NCBI GenBank assembly: GCA_013298145.1
Contig: JAAFJO010000003.1
Location: 124,001-188,000, forward strand
Length of the DNA: 64,000 bases
Source: Betaproteobacteria bacterium
GTDB lineage: Bacteria; Pseudomonadota; Gammaproteobacteria; Burkholderiales; Casimicrobiaceae
Direction: 5' to 3'
The notes below the pieces were generated by a model, which worked only from the letters and a program-made list of their open reading frames with translations, ran no database searches and had not been told where the DNA came from. Below, piece after piece: positions 35,634 to 44,837 of this stretch. Every line of letters starts with the position of its first letter. Position 1 is the stretch's first letter. Both the position numbers and the translations under genes were made by a program.

Positions 35634-36602
35634 CTAGAGTTCGAGCGAGATTTTCTTTTGCTCGACCACGCGACGCCACTTGGCAACCTCGCGTTGAACT
35701 TGTGCTTTGAATTGCTCGGGCGTGTTGCCGATGGGGTAGGCCCCGTTGTCTTCGAGCTTTTTGATCGTGTCAGGATCTTTTAGCGTTTGCAGCGTGGCAT
35801 CGTAAATTTTCTTCACGATGTCAGCGGGCATGTTGGCTGGGCCAACAAAACCGAACCAGGTGTCTGCTTCGTAGGTGGGCAAGCCGAGTTCAGCAAACGT
35901 TGGCACGTTAGGCAGCGCTGGGACGCGCTTTGGATAGGCAACGCCGAGCGGAATGAAATTGCCTGCCTTGATGTTTTGTAGGGAAGACGAGAGGTTGTCC
36001 CACATGATCGGCACGTTGCCCGCGAGCACGTCTGTTACTGCTGGGCCTGCGCCTTTGTACGGAATGTGTTGAGCATCGCCACCGGTTTCAACAAGGAAAA
36101 GCTCCATTGCGAGATGGCCTACGCCGCCTGCGCCGGAGCTCGCGTAGCTGTGTTTGCCCGGATTCTTTTTAAGCTCTTCAACGAACGATTTGTAATCTTT
36201 GAACGGGAAGTTTTTGTTCACGATGATCACACCGGGAACGGAGGCGATATTCGTGATGTGCGTGAACTCCGTCATCGGGTTCAGTTTGTTGTTTCTGTAG
36301 GCCACGATATTTGTGCCCATCGTTGAAACTGAGCCCATACCAATCGTGTAGCCATCGGGTGCGGCCTTTGCGATTTCAGCGGCACCAATCGAGCCACCCG
36401 CACCCGCTCGGTTTTCAACCACCACCGGCTGACCGAGAATCGGCGAGAGTTTCGTTGCCATGATTCGAGCAACGATATCGGTTGAGCCGCCCGGCGCAAA
36501 CGGCACGATCAACTTGATCGGCTTGTTTGGATACGCTTGCGCGAACGTCATCGATGCGGCGAGAGTCGCTGCAATTGCAGTAAGGGTTTTTGCTAGTCGC
36601 AT
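35634..36602 (-). CDS. Bug/TctC-family tripartite tricarboxylate transporter substrate-binding protein
   Basis: A 322-residue periplasmic binding protein with a signal peptide (cleavage near TFAQAYP) and the family start YPNKPIKLIVPFAPGGSTD. Other hallmarks are GQPVVVENRAGAGGSIG, the ligand loop APDGYTIGMGS and PYKGAGPAVTDVLAG. Such proteins bind carboxylates or other small metabolites and are very numerous in Burkholderiales, often as orphans. No TctA/TctB membrane genes are nearby. It lies 51 bases downstream of the phosphomannomutase gene on the same strand; a shared operon is possible but not supported by function. Confidence 0.93.
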   Translation of the reverse strand: MRLAKTLTAIAATLAASMTFAQAYPNKPIKLIVPFAPGGSTDIVARIMATKLSPILGQPVVVENRAGAGGSIGAAEIAKAAPDGYTIGMGSVSTMGTNIVAYRNNKLNPMTEFTHITNIASVPGVIIVNKNFPFKDYKSFVEELKKNPGKHSYASSGAGGVGHLAMELFLVETGGDAQHIPYKGAGPAVTDVLAGNVPIMWDNLSSSLQNIKAGNFIPLGVAYPKRVPALPNVPTFAELGLPTYEADTWFGFVGPANMPADIVKKIYDATLQTLKDPDTIKKLEDNGAYPIGNTPEQFKAQVQREVAKWRRVVEQKKISLEL

Positions 36603-36653
36603 ACAGTAGGTTCCTCCAGGAAAAACTGCCGCGAGTGTAGTGGCAGAAACCTG

Positions 36654-38027
36654 TCAGAAAGGTAGCGTTAACGCTGAATCCACGCGCATGAACTGGGCGC
36701 GGAAATCGTCCTGGATGCGCAGAAGCGCAGCGGGTGTGTCCGCTTCAAACCGCAACACGATTACGGGCGTTGTGTTGGATGGACGCGCTAGCCCGAAGCC
36801 ATCGGCGTATTCCACGCGTAAGCCGTCGATGGTTGCAATACGCGTTGCCGTTTCGAACTTGGCGCTCGCTTTGAGCTTTTCCATCAATGTGAAATGTTCG
36901 CCTTCAGCGCATTTCACATTGAGCTCAGGCGTGGATGGCGCATTCGGTAATTCTTCCAGCACTTTGCTCGGGTTTGATGATTTGGAAACGATTTCGAGCA
37001 AACGTGCGCCGCAGTAAATAGCGTCATCAAAACCATACCAACGCTCTTTGAAAAAGATGTGACCACTCATCTCACCCGCGAGCGGAGCACCCGTTTCTTT
37101 GAGCTTCGCTTTCACCAGTGAATGCCCGGTTTTCCACATGAGCGGTTTGCCGCCGTGGTCCGTGATGTATTTGTCGAGCAAGCGCGTGCATTTCACGTCG
37201 TAGATGATGGTCGCGCCAGGGTTACGCGAAAGCACGTCACCCGCGAAGAGCATCATTTGTCGATCCGGAAAAATGATCTCGCCGGACTTGGTGACGATGC
37301 CCAAGCGATCACCGTCGCCATCAAATGCGAGTCCGAGCTCAACATCAGTTTCCTTCACCACCTTGATCAAGTCTTTGAGGTTTTCTGGTTTCGAAGGATC
37401 GGGATGGTGATTCGGGAACGTGCCATCAATCTCGCAGAACATTTCCACGACCTCGCAGCCCATCGCTTTGAATATTTTCGGCGCGAGCTCACCGGCTGCG
37501 CCGTTGCCGCAGTCCACGGCAATCTTCATCGGGCGAGCGAGCTTTGCGTCGCCCGCAATGCGATCAACGTAGGCTTGCTTGATGTCGGCCGCGCTGTGTT
37601 GTCCGCTGCCCTTTTTGACGTCGCCCTTCTCCGCGCGCACTCTGAGTGACTGAATATCGTCGCCCCAGATCGCCTCACCCGAGACCACCATCTTGATGCC
37701 GTTGTAATCGGGTGGGTTGTGCGAACCCGTCACGCTCACGCACGAGCCCGTCTTTAAATAGTGTCCGGCGAAATAGGAAACGGGTGACGGAACCAAGCCC
37801 AAGTCAATCGCGTTACAACCCGTTGAGACCATCCCGTCGCGCAGCGCTTGGGAAAGAGCTGGGCCAGAAATACGACCGTCTCGGCCCACGGCGAAGGTGT
37901 CCGCACCGCGCTCAAGCGAGAGCGATCCGAGGGCCTGGCCAATCGCGAAACAGATTTCGGGCGTGAGCGTTTTGCCGACGATGCCGCGTACGTCGTAGGC
38001 CTTAAATATTTCGGAAGGAAGTTGCAT
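36654..38027 (-). CDS. Phosphomannomutase/phosphoglucomutase (AlgC type)
   Basis: A 457-residue alpha-D-phosphohexomutase that interconverts 1- and 6-phosphates of mannose or glucose for sugar nucleotide and envelope polysaccharide synthesis. All four sites are present: catalytic serine in VTGSHNPPDYNG, metal loop AFDGDGDRLG, sugar loop GEMSGH and phosphate site RPSNTTP. The ATG at 38027 (MQLPSEIFKAYD) matches the family start; the longer track frame adds 33 unlike residues. The dual specificity is inferred from resemblance to AlgC. Confidence 0.94.
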   Translation of the reverse strand: MQLPSEIFKAYDVRGIVGKTLTPEICFAIGQALGSLSLERGADTFAVGRDGRISGPALSQALRDGMVSTGCNAIDLGLVPSPVSYFAGHYLKTGSCVSVTGSHNPPDYNGIKMVVSGEAIWGDDIQSLRVRAEKGDVKKGSGQHSAADIKQAYVDRIAGDAKLARPMKIAVDCGNGAAGELAPKIFKAMGCEVVEMFCEIDGTFPNHHPDPSKPENLKDLIKVVKETDVELGLAFDGDGDRLGIVTKSGEIIFPDRQMMLFAGDVLSRNPGATIIYDVKCTRLLDKYITDHGGKPLMWKTGHSLVKAKLKETGAPLAGEMSGHIFFKERWYGFDDAIYCGARLLEIVSKSSNPSKVLEELPNAPSTPELNVKCAEGEHFTLMEKLKASAKFETATRIATIDGLRVEYADGFGLARPSNTTPVIVLRFEADTPAALLRIQDDFRAQFMRVDSALTLPF

Positions 38028-38522
38028 GGTGTGAGTGCGAAAGAAAGTCGATGAATTATCGAGGTTGAAGTTCGCGGTAGGAGGCTTCACTGGAGCCTTC
38101 GCTATGACAAGCGCATTGAAAAGCAACGAGGAAAAGGACTAAACGGCACTTTTGTTAAAAAAAGATTATCAATGAAATTTGAATGTAGTCCCATTAAATA
38201 GTGGCTTTCGTTGAATAGCGGCAGTTTTGTGGATGGGATAGGCCGATTGCCTGCTTTTGCGCTTTTTTTGAACTCTTAGGATCGAAGTGACCGCAAAAAG
38301 CGCGCACACGCCGCTGCGTTAAAGCGCGGTGGCGCGGCGGTCATGGCGGACCTGGCCTCATCGGCAGCTCGTTATTACGCACATTTTGGTTCCGAAATGT
38401 GGAGATTCCTTCACGTACCTATCAATTTGTGGAGGGCCTTAGGGAGAAACAGCTCACTACACTCGAGCACAGGCGAGAACCAACGAAGTTCAGCCTCATA
38501 AGTATCGAGGAACCCTGTCTCC
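38028..38522 (+). other. 495-base gap with no gene recognised
   Basis: The first half is AT-rich (poly-A near 38155-38165) and may hold the divergent promoters. A GC-rich imperfect inverted stretch lies at about 38310-38350. No RNA gene or repeat was identified. Confidence 0.45.
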
Positions 38523-39080
38523 ATGAACGCTTTTCACATTCACGAAACGCCCGCCACTGATCCCGCCTGGGGTTTTGGCGTCGACCGCATTCACCATCAG
38601 GTTTACCGAATGACGCTCGCCGGCCAGGACGCGCTCGTGCGATCCGATGTTGCGTTGCGTCCTGAAGTGTCGCGGCTCTTGGCGATGGTGAATGGTCGGC
38701 GCTCTGGTGAGCAACTTGCCGCGACAATTCGCTCGGGCGAGGGGGCTGATTTGCTCCGTCAACTTGAAATTCGCGGCTGGATCGAGCCGATTGCGACGTT
38801 GCCGCGGTTTGCCTCGGATCCGTGCGCTATTGAAGAATGCCTCGCTGAGCAACGATTTTTCGCGGCGAAATCGGCTGCAGAGGCTGCTGCGCGGGAATTG
38901 CTGGGATCACATTATTCGAGCTACGCCCTGGCGTTTGCGGGCTGTATCAATTCGCGAGAGCTTCGTCCGCTTGTGCAATCGGTGTGCGATCGACTCACTC
39001 GAACGCTCGGTGCGGACGCTGCAACCGTGTTTATTGAAGCTGTGCGCGATGCTGCAAATCCGCAAGCAGACAGGATGTAG
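38523..39080 (+). CDS. Paralogue 1 of a tandem pair, winged-helix-like protein of unknown function
   Basis: A 185-residue soluble protein. The middle LLAMVNGRRSGEQLAATIRSG...LLRQLEIRGWIEP has the form of a small winged-helix domain, and the C-terminal helical domain reads AARELLGSHYSSYALAF ... NSRELRPLV ... RTLGADAATVFIEAVR. The next gene (39151-39690) shares this layout position by position. Similar uncharacterised proteins occur widely in betaproteobacteria. No enzyme motif or signal peptide is seen. A role in gene regulation is possible from the fold guess only. Confidence 0.8.
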   Translation: MNAFHIHETPATDPAWGFGVDRIHHQVYRMTLAGQDALVRSDVALRPEVSRLLAMVNGRRSGEQLAATIRSGEGADLLRQLEIRGWIEPIATLPRFASDPCAIEECLAEQRFFAAKSAAEAAARELLGSHYSSYALAFAGCINSRELRPLVQSVCDRLTRTLGADAATVFIEAVRDAANPQADRM

Positions 39081-39150
39081 TAAGTAGAGCCGCGAATTCC
39101 GGGGCTGCTCGATTCGCGAGAATTCATAAATCGGTATCGAGGGCTACCTT

Positions 39151-39690
39151 ATGAACGAATCCACGCACGGCGCGGGCATTGAGCTTCGGTCGAGCTTTGA
39201 AGTGCGCGTTGATGAGGTGGCGTGCTTTCGCCGCACTATTAGCGGACACAACGAAAGTGAGCATCATCTCTCATTGCTTCGACCCGTCTTAGCGCGCCTC
39301 TTGACGCTTATCGGGGATGGCCAGTCCATCGATGAATTGGCGCATTTCGTTCGTGCAAATGAACTCCCAGAGCTGCTTGCCGAGTTAGTTTCCCTCGGAT
39401 TTATCGAGCCAATGCCTGTCAGCGAAGCAGAGGTTGAAGCGATTGACGAGCGGACCACGCTCTCGCCGATGGGGTTCGAAACGCTTAGGCGTGAGGTGTT
39501 ACACAGTGCAACCGAGCTCCTAGGTGCAGACGTTCGCCCCTATCTGGAGCAGCTCTACGCTGTTGCACATTCCGGCGAATTGCGGCTTGTCATCGACGCG
39601 CTCATGCAGCACATCGCGCTCGTGCGCAGCGAATCCGACGCGAAGCTATTCATCCAAACGATTCGAAGCGTAGCCCGGCTCACCAGGTAG
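39151..39690 (+). CDS. Paralogue 2 of the tandem pair, winged-helix-like protein of unknown function
   Basis: A 179-residue protein that mirrors the preceding gene: LLTLIGDGQSIDELAHFVRANE...LLAELVSLGFIEPM, then SATELLGADVRPYLEQLY ... HSGELRLVIDALM ... SDAKLFIQTIR. The identity is low but the order and spacing of conserved positions agree, so the two arose by tandem duplication and have since diverged. The gap to the first copy is 70 bases. No known function. Confidence 0.8.
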   Translation: MNESTHGAGIELRSSFEVRVDEVACFRRTISGHNESEHHLSLLRPVLARLLTLIGDGQSIDELAHFVRANELPELLAELVSLGFIEPMPVSEAEVEAIDERTTLSPMGFETLRREVLHSATELLGADVRPYLEQLYAVAHSGELRLVIDALMQHIALVRSESDAKLFIQTIRSVARLTR

Positions 39691-39769
39691 CGCAACCGAT
39701 CACGCTCGCGTACTGATCGGGATTCGTGATGCTCTCGCGACGCATCAGTTGCGCTACGCTTAGGCGGCT

Positions 39770-40339
39770 ATGAATGAAATCAATTTGGTGAATGCGCCTG
39801 CGCAATTCGCGACTGCGCGCTGCATGCTGCGTAAGTCTGAGCTTGCCATGGTGGATGATCGCGTTGCTTGGGCACTGCGTACGTCCGCCATGTTTGAGTT
39901 CACGCCGAATTGGCGACGTTCAATAGATCCCGCGCTCGCGATGCGCAGCTTACGGAGCGAAATGGATGCGATGGCGCGGGGTGAAGAGCTCATTTACAAC
40001 GCTTATGAGTCTGCGAGCGGGGCATACGTGGGGCGCATTGATTTACACACCTGGGACTTCGATGCACCCCGCTGTGAAATCGGCTACATGGCTGACGCCG
40101 CTAATTGTGGGCGAGGTTTGCTACGCGAAAGCTGCCTCGCGCTGATCGAATGGGCGCTATCGCAAGGCGTCGCAAGAGTGCAGGCGCTCTGCGATGCTAA
40201 TAACCATCGCAGTATTGCCTTCGCACAAAGCCTTGGCATGCAACAGGAAGGCGTGATGAGGAACTATGGGCGCAACGGTTCGGGTGAGCTCTACGACGAG
40301 GTAGTGCTCGCGATGGTTCGCGATCCCGAGGCGAATTGA
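39770..40339 (+). CDS. RimJ/RimL-type GNAT N-acetyltransferase
   Basis: A 189-residue GNAT enzyme that should transfer acetyl from acetyl-CoA to an amine, such as a protein N-terminus. Core landmarks are YVGRIDLHTWDFDAPRCEIGYM (beta strands 4-5), the acetyl-CoA loop NCGRGLLRESCLALIEWAL and the ANNHRSIAFAQSLGMQQEGVMRNY ending typical of the RimJ/RimL subfamily. Length is standard. It follows the tandem paralogues on the same strand but is separated by 79 bases. The acceptor is unknown. Confidence 0.9.
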   Translation: MNEINLVNAPAQFATARCMLRKSELAMVDDRVAWALRTSAMFEFTPNWRRSIDPALAMRSLRSEMDAMARGEELIYNAYESASGAYVGRIDLHTWDFDAPRCEIGYMADAANCGRGLLRESCLALIEWALSQGVARVQALCDANNHRSIAFAQSLGMQQEGVMRNYGRNGSGELYDEVVLAMVRDPEAN

Positions 40340-40369
40340 GCCAAGCCTTGTGCGACGGGTTTCGCGCCT

Positions 40370-41197
40370 CTAGAGCCTAGGAAGCCAGAGCCCCATCGAT
40401 GCGCCAACAATGCCTAGCGCCGTGAGGAGCGTCGCGGCTAGAAGCATTGCTGCAACCGCGAAGCGAACCGTTGCATCGGTAGATTTGCGTTGCGCACAAA
40501 AGTAACACTCCAGAAAAAGCAGTGGGAGGAGCGTTTGCGCGAATGTAAGCGTTGTAAGGAACGGGCCAGTGAACGTCTTTACATCGAACCCGACTGGCTT
40601 TTGGAATATTAGTAACCACGCCATGAGCCCAAGCCGAAAAAACCATACGCCGTTGACCACGAGAAAGAGTCGCAGCGCCCAACGACGATGGGTCACGAAA
40701 TCGCGCTGCATTGCATAGCGCCACGCGAGTACCGCGAACGCGATGATCATCAGCGCGTTCAGACTCGTGCCTAGGTGTTGCCCGGTGTCGCCTACCGTGC
40801 CGCGAACCCAGAGCAGGTAGAGCCCCCCGACCGCAGCGATGATGGCGCCGACGATGAAGAAGCGCCCATTCCAGCGGTGAAATCGTGGGAACGTGTTGCG
40901 CACTTGTGGAATGACTTGCACTAATCCACCAGCGGTGAGCGTGAATGCAAACAAGAGGTGCAAGCCGATGGTGATGTTGCCGACAGTGTCGCCGGGGATG
41001 TATCCACGCGGCATCACCTTGCTCCAGCCTCTGAGGTCCCCGCGCACTACCGCACCGCCATAGAGTACGACGATGTAGATCGCAAAGATGAGCAGGCCGA
41101 CTGAAGCGACGACAAACCAAGCACGAGCCGAATAAGTCAATGCGGAAAATGAAGAAAGCGTACGTTTACTGCGAGCCGCGTCGAGAGAGATGTCCAT
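40370..41197 (-). CDS. DUF2306 multi-pass membrane protein
   Basis: A 275-residue protein with about seven membrane segments. The motif HLLFAFTLTAGGLVQVIPQVRNTFPRFHRWNGRFF matches DUF2306, in which conserved histidines of the first half suggest heme or metal contact, and GDTGQHLGTSLNALMI follows. It lies 17 bases after the permease gene of the ABC operon on the same strand, so it may be the operon's last gene. Function is unknown. Confidence 0.86.
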   Translation of the reverse strand: MDISLDAARSKRTLSSFSALTYSARAWFVVASVGLLIFAIYIVVLYGGAVVRGDLRGWSKVMPRGYIPGDTVGNITIGLHLLFAFTLTAGGLVQVIPQVRNTFPRFHRWNGRFFIVGAIIAAVGGLYLLWVRGTVGDTGQHLGTSLNALMIIAFAVLAWRYAMQRDFVTHRRWALRLFLVVNGVWFFRLGLMAWLLIFQKPVGFDVKTFTGPFLTTLTFAQTLLPLLFLECYFCAQRKSTDATVRFAVAAMLLAATLLTALGIVGASMGLWLPRL

Positions 41198-41214
41198 ATT
41201 GAGTCATGAATTTT

Positions 41215-42141
41215 TTAGAAGGAGGATTGACGGCGACGCAAGTAAATTGCAATTGCGATGAAAGCCGCCGCGAACAGAAGGCCAGTCCAGAATTCAGTGC
41301 TGCTGAAAAACTTGAGCGGTGCAGGCGTATAAAGCGGCGCAGGCTCGATCAATTTAGAAGCCGCGTCTTTGGCTGCCGCAGGTGCACGCGTCACGAATGC
41401 GAAGTCACCCGCGCCGAGTAATCGTTCCTTGAGTAGCGATTGAACGCGATCACCGCTTCCCGTAACGCGCTCGGCGATTGCAGCGACGAGCGGCATTCCG
41501 CCCCACAGTGCGGCGCCGCGCTTGACGGCGGCCGACCACATCAAGAACCACGCATAAATAGGCGCATACCAGAGCGTCGCAGTGAATACGCCGTAGGTAG
41601 CGAGCGACGCGAGGTCTGCCCAGCGAACCGCATTGAAGAGGAAGTCGACACCGAGTCCGGAAAAAGCGAAAAAAGCGCTACCGGCTATAAACATTGAAGC
41701 GAGCGTAATGAGGATCATGGCGCTCTCAAACGGGATCATCGCGAGCAGGGGTACAGCCGCTTTTGCGAGCACTGAATCGGCCTCTGAGAGCGGAAGCGAC
41801 TTCCAGAACAAGATACTTCGATCTCGGCGATCTGAAGCAAGTGTGTCTACGCAATACGCGAGGCTTGTCAGGGTCACCGTTGCCATCATTGCCACTGCGG
41901 CTGCGTAAAACGGCGCGATTGCAGCCGCTTGCATTGCGCGCGGCAGCGTCGAGAGTTTCGGTAGCTCCACGTGCATCCGATAACAGGCGTAGACGTAGCC
42001 AACCAAGATCAATATCGCGACGACAGCCGGGGCGAGGTAGAGAGAGCGATGTTCCCAAAACTCACGCCGAATGTTCCACGCTAATTGTTGCAAGCGGTTG
42101 GTACGCGCAGGTGCGGCGCTAGGGCTCCCGTGGAGGCTCAT
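41215..42141 (-). CDS. ABC-2 type transporter permease
   Basis: A 308-residue membrane protein with six or seven hydrophobic segments, an N-terminal cytoplasmic start (NRLQQLAWNIRREFWEHRSL) and a long loop before the last helix, as usual for ABC-2 permeases. The motif CVDTLASDRRDRSILFWKSLPLSEADSVLAK is typical of this exporter branch. Its start overlaps the stop of the ATPase gene by four bases (ATGA). Together they form an exporter of unknown cargo controlled by the GntR regulator upstream. Confidence 0.86.
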   Translation of the reverse strand: MSLHGSPSAAPARTNRLQQLAWNIRREFWEHRSLYLAPAVVAILILVGYVYACYRMHVELPKLSTLPRAMQAAAIAPFYAAAVAMMATVTLTSLAYCVDTLASDRRDRSILFWKSLPLSEADSVLAKAAVPLLAMIPFESAMILITLASMFIAGSAFFAFSGLGVDFLFNAVRWADLASLATYGVFTATLWYAPIYAWFLMWSAAVKRGAALWGGMPLVAAIAERVTGSGDRVQSLLKERLLGAGDFAFVTRAPAAAKDAASKLIEPAPLYTPAPLKFFSSTEFWTGLLFAAAFIAIAIYLRRRQSSF

Positions 42142-43013
42142 TGTTTGTCTCCTGTTTGTGCGCTCGGCTGGTTGTTTACGAAAGCCATAAACAGATCAGA
42201 AAGGCTGGGTGTTCGCACGTCGCCGAGCGTCGCCAATACGTTCGGGTCGGCGCCGCGATATAGCAGCAAGTGCCGCCCAAATGTGTGCCGCGTGTGCAGT
42301 GGATTGAGCGCACGGGCATCGTCGAGCAAATCGTTGCTCACCATCAATTCGCTGAACTGCGCCTCGATATCTTCCATCGACTGATTGAAGACAAGTCGTC
42401 CACCATCAATGAAGATCGCATCGGTCAAGATGTGTTGTATCTCGTCGATGTGATGGGTCGCGACGATGATGGTGCGATCCTTGTCGTAGAAGTCGTTCAA
42501 GAGCGATTCGTAGAACTGCTTTCGATACAAGAGATCAAGCCCGAGCGTGGGCTCATCAAGCACCAGGAGCTTGGCATCGATCGCCATGGCAAGCGCCAGG
42601 TGAAGCTGGGCGATCATGCCCTTTGACAAATCACCCACTTTGCTTCGACGCTGAATGGTAGTTTTCGCGAGGAAGCCTTCGGCGACCGTTCGGTTGAATC
42701 GCGGGTGAATGCCCGCCATGTAATCGAGCGAATGGTTCACGCGTAGCCAGCGTGGCAGGATTGCGACGTCGGCCACGAAGCAAACATCTTCCATCAATCG
42801 TGCGCGCTGCTGCCACGGGTTGAACCCGAGCACATTGAGTTCGCCCTCGTATGGGGCGAGCCCCAAAATTGCGTTGAGCAAACTCGTCTTCCCAGCGCCG
42901 TTTGGCCCAATCAGTCCGACGATGCGTCCTGTTTCAACCTGCAAGTCAATATGATTGAGCGCAACCGTTTTGCCGAAAGTTTTGCTGAGGCCATGAGCTT
43001 CGATGCATCGCAT
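42138..43013 (-). CDS. ABC transporter ATP-binding protein
   Basis: A 291-residue ATPase with Walker A GLIGPNGAGKTS, signature region DLSKGMIAQLHLALAMA (the C-loop SKGM replaces the usual SGGQ), Walker B LLVLDEPTLGLD and H-loop ATHHIDE. The C-terminal extension (about 230-291) is common in this exporter type. The ATG at 43013 (MRCIEAHGLSKTFGK) starts four bases after the GntR stop; the track's longer start overlaps that gene. It powers the permease encoded next. Confidence 0.92.
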   Translation of the reverse strand: MRCIEAHGLSKTFGKTVALNHIDLQVETGRIVGLIGPNGAGKTSLLNAILGLAPYEGELNVLGFNPWQQRARLMEDVCFVADVAILPRWLRVNHSLDYMAGIHPRFNRTVAEGFLAKTTIQRRSKVGDLSKGMIAQLHLALAMAIDAKLLVLDEPTLGLDLLYRKQFYESLLNDFYDKDRTIIVATHHIDEIQHILTDAIFIDGGRLVFNQSMEDIEAQFSELMVSNDLLDDARALNPLHTRHTFGRHLLLYRGADPNVLATLGDVRTPSLSDLFMAFVNNQPSAQTGDKQ

Positions 43014-43017
43014 GGTG

Positions 43018-43395
43018 CTAGGGTCTCCGTTTGTTTTGAGGGTTTTGCGGGGAAGATAGAAGGGTGCTGACATCGAGCCCCAGCCGATCAATCGTTGCGC
43101 GTATTCGGGGCCATTCCACGTTCAAAAAGCGGTCTCGCTCATCACGCGAGAGCAGCGCGCGCGCGCCGACGTTGACATACATTCCCAAGCCACGCCTTGC
43201 CTCAACGATGCCCTCATCCACCAACTGCTGGTAGGCTTTGAGAACTGTAAGGTGATTAATACGGCTCTCCGCTGCAACAGTTCGCACTGACGGCAGCGCA
43301 TCGCCTTCAGCAAGGCTTCCCTCAAGAATCAGGGCCACCACGCGATCACGAATCTGTCGGTAAATGGGTTGATTTTCATTCCACTCTTGACTCAT
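43018..43395 (-). CDS. GntR-family transcriptional regulator, YtrA subfamily
   Basis: A 125-residue regulator with the N-terminal GntR winged helix (QPIYRQIRDRVVALILEGSL...ALPSVRTVAAESRINHLTVLKAYQQLVDEG) and only a short C-terminal dimerisation part, as in YtrA. Such regulators usually repress their own ABC transporter operon. The ATG at 43395 overlaps the stop of the upstream membrane protein gene by four bases; the track frame is longer. A palindromic site upstream of the operon (44000-44017) may be its operator. Confidence 0.92.
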   Translation of the reverse strand: MSQEWNENQPIYRQIRDRVVALILEGSLAEGDALPSVRTVAAESRINHLTVLKAYQQLVDEGIVEARRGLGMYVNVGARALLSRDERDRFLNVEWPRIRATIDRLGLDVSTLLSSPQNPQNKRRP

Positions 43396-43970
43396 TGATC
43401 GCCTTTCGCTTGCTTTGGATTTCCACTTGGCAAGGAGGCCGAGCCGATCACCTGCCAGAGCCGCTTTAGGGCAGGCCACATAAGTAAAAGAGAAAGCGCG
43501 GAGACCGAGGCGAAGACGGGGGCAAAAAAGGTGGGAATGAATGGGCCAAGTACGATCACCATCCCCAGCACGAAGCCGAGAATGCATTCGGCGCGATAGA
43601 CCGGGAGGATCGCGCTTAACCCAAACGCGGCGAAGAACAGCGCTGCTGTCACGTTTGCATGCCCGCTCGCAAAAGCAGCCGATAGCGCCGCACCGTAAAT
43701 GAGCGCTCCTACGAAACCAAACACGACTACGCGATCGTAGCCACGCGTTTCAACCCGTCCCGCGACAAACCAGGTAAGCGCGGGAAGGATGAGCACTGCC
43801 CAGGCGTTGTTCATCGGCGGATACGATGGATTTCCAAGGAAGTGGTGGCTCTGGATCCCGCCGTTCAAGTGTTCCCATCCCAGCATAAGAGACGTGGCGA
43901 AGAGGACGACCGCAGTCAGGAGCAGTCGATTGCGCAAGCGGGCTGAGAACATGATTGCACGGGCTTTCAT
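43392..43970 (-). CDS. Multi-pass membrane protein, first gene of the GntR-ABC operon
   Basis: A 192-residue protein with about five membrane segments (for example LLLTAVVLFATSLML and GALIYGAALSAAFASG) and no known motif. Being translationally coupled to the GntR gene by an ATGA overlap, it is part of the exporter operon and may assist or sense its cargo. A TATA-rich palindrome lies about 30 bases before the start. The family is not recognised. Confidence 0.78.
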   Translation of the reverse strand: MKARAIMFSARLRNRLLLTAVVLFATSLMLGWEHLNGGIQSHHFLGNPSYPPMNNAWAVLILPALTWFVAGRVETRGYDRVVVFGFVGALIYGAALSAAFASGHANVTAALFFAAFGLSAILPVYRAECILGFVLGMVIVLGPFIPTFFAPVFASVSALSLLLMWPALKRLWQVIGSASLPSGNPKQAKGDQ

Positions 43971-44375
43971 ATGAGGCGCTTGTCTGCAGGCGCTATGCTG
44001 TTATACAAAACTATATCACCACAAACACGTATCGGTGACTTGTGCGACGAAACGCGTCTAACTTGGATGAATTGCGGGTTGCGGCCGTTTGTCTGCGCTC
44101 ACGGTGGAGACCTTTGCGCATGAACCTGAGCACAAGTCGCGAGAGATAGCACGTGAGAACGTCCGGTTCAAAACAGCCAGCAGACCAGGTGTTCCCCTGC
44201 GTACGGGATGGTTTAGCAGCTCGCAGGCGGATGGCTTACGTTGTAGCTATCGACAGGAAACGTAAGTTCTTGAACGACGAAGAAGCTGCCTGGCCTATTT
44301 GCGAAAGTCACTAGAAAATTGCGCTAGCCATACGTAACTGGGGTTTTATTGCTAAAGCTGCTCCTCGGAGAGCAT
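43971..44375. other. 405-base gap upstream of the GntR-ABC operon
   Basis: Besides the candidate operator listed separately, no gene or hairpin of note was found. It separates the operon from the 44376-44756 gene, which is transcribed toward it. Confidence 0.45.
44000..44017 (-). promoter_or_regulatory. Candidate GntR operator/promoter of the ABC operon
   Basis: GTTATACAAAACTATATC is an imperfect inverted repeat with TATA cores on both sides, 30 bases upstream of the first start. Its position and AT-rich arms fit a YtrA-type site overlapping a -10 region. No binding evidence exists. Confidence 0.45.
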
Positions 44376-44756
44376 CTACCGCGTGAGCGCAATTCGGACG
44401 GAAACGTCGGCGTTACTGACGTTCGTCCACATCCAGCACCATTCGTAGGCTGTACCGTGCGTGAGCGTGCCTGCGCGCTCGCGCACACGGGCTGCCTCGA
44501 TGTCGTAAAACACGTGCTTGCCGCCTGGGCCGGCATGACGATGCACGTTGAAATCCACATCACCATCGGCAGAGAACTTCCAAACGACCGATTGTTTTGC
44601 GGTCACATCCGCACAGACCTCAAGAATCTTCTTCGGCTTCACGGTGTGTGAATTCGAGTAATTGGCCCCCGTCCACGACACGACTTCCGAATGTGAAAAG
44701 GCCGACGCGATGAAGAGGGGAGCGACGAGTATGAGGGGGCGAAGGCTGAGTTTCAC
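44376..44756 (-). CDS. Small secreted protein of unknown function
   Basis: A 126-residue protein with a Sec signal peptide (SLRPLILVAPLFIASAFSHS) and a mature part of about 100 residues rich in beta strands, with one cysteine near VCADVTAK and another near EWCWMW that could form a disulfide. The segment ADGDVDFNVHRHAGPGGKHVFY may bind a metal through His. No family is recognised. It has no operon partner. Confidence 0.72.
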   Translation of the reverse strand: MKLSLRPLILVAPLFIASAFSHSEVVSWTGANYSNSHTVKPKKILEVCADVTAKQSVVWKFSADGDVDFNVHRHAGPGGKHVFYDIEAARVRERAGTLTHGTAYEWCWMWTNVSNADVSVRIALTR

Positions 44757-44837
44757 AGGCGATTGGTCTTGGTCCGAGGAGAGATACCGAGGATTATGCA
44801 GCGCGTTGTGTCGCGGTACGCGGCTGGCAAAGTTTGC

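Noticed and set aside
35165-35710. 181-codon plus-strand frame upstream of the methyltransferase
   Set aside because: It runs through dispersed repeats, a terminator and the antisense of the TctC gene.
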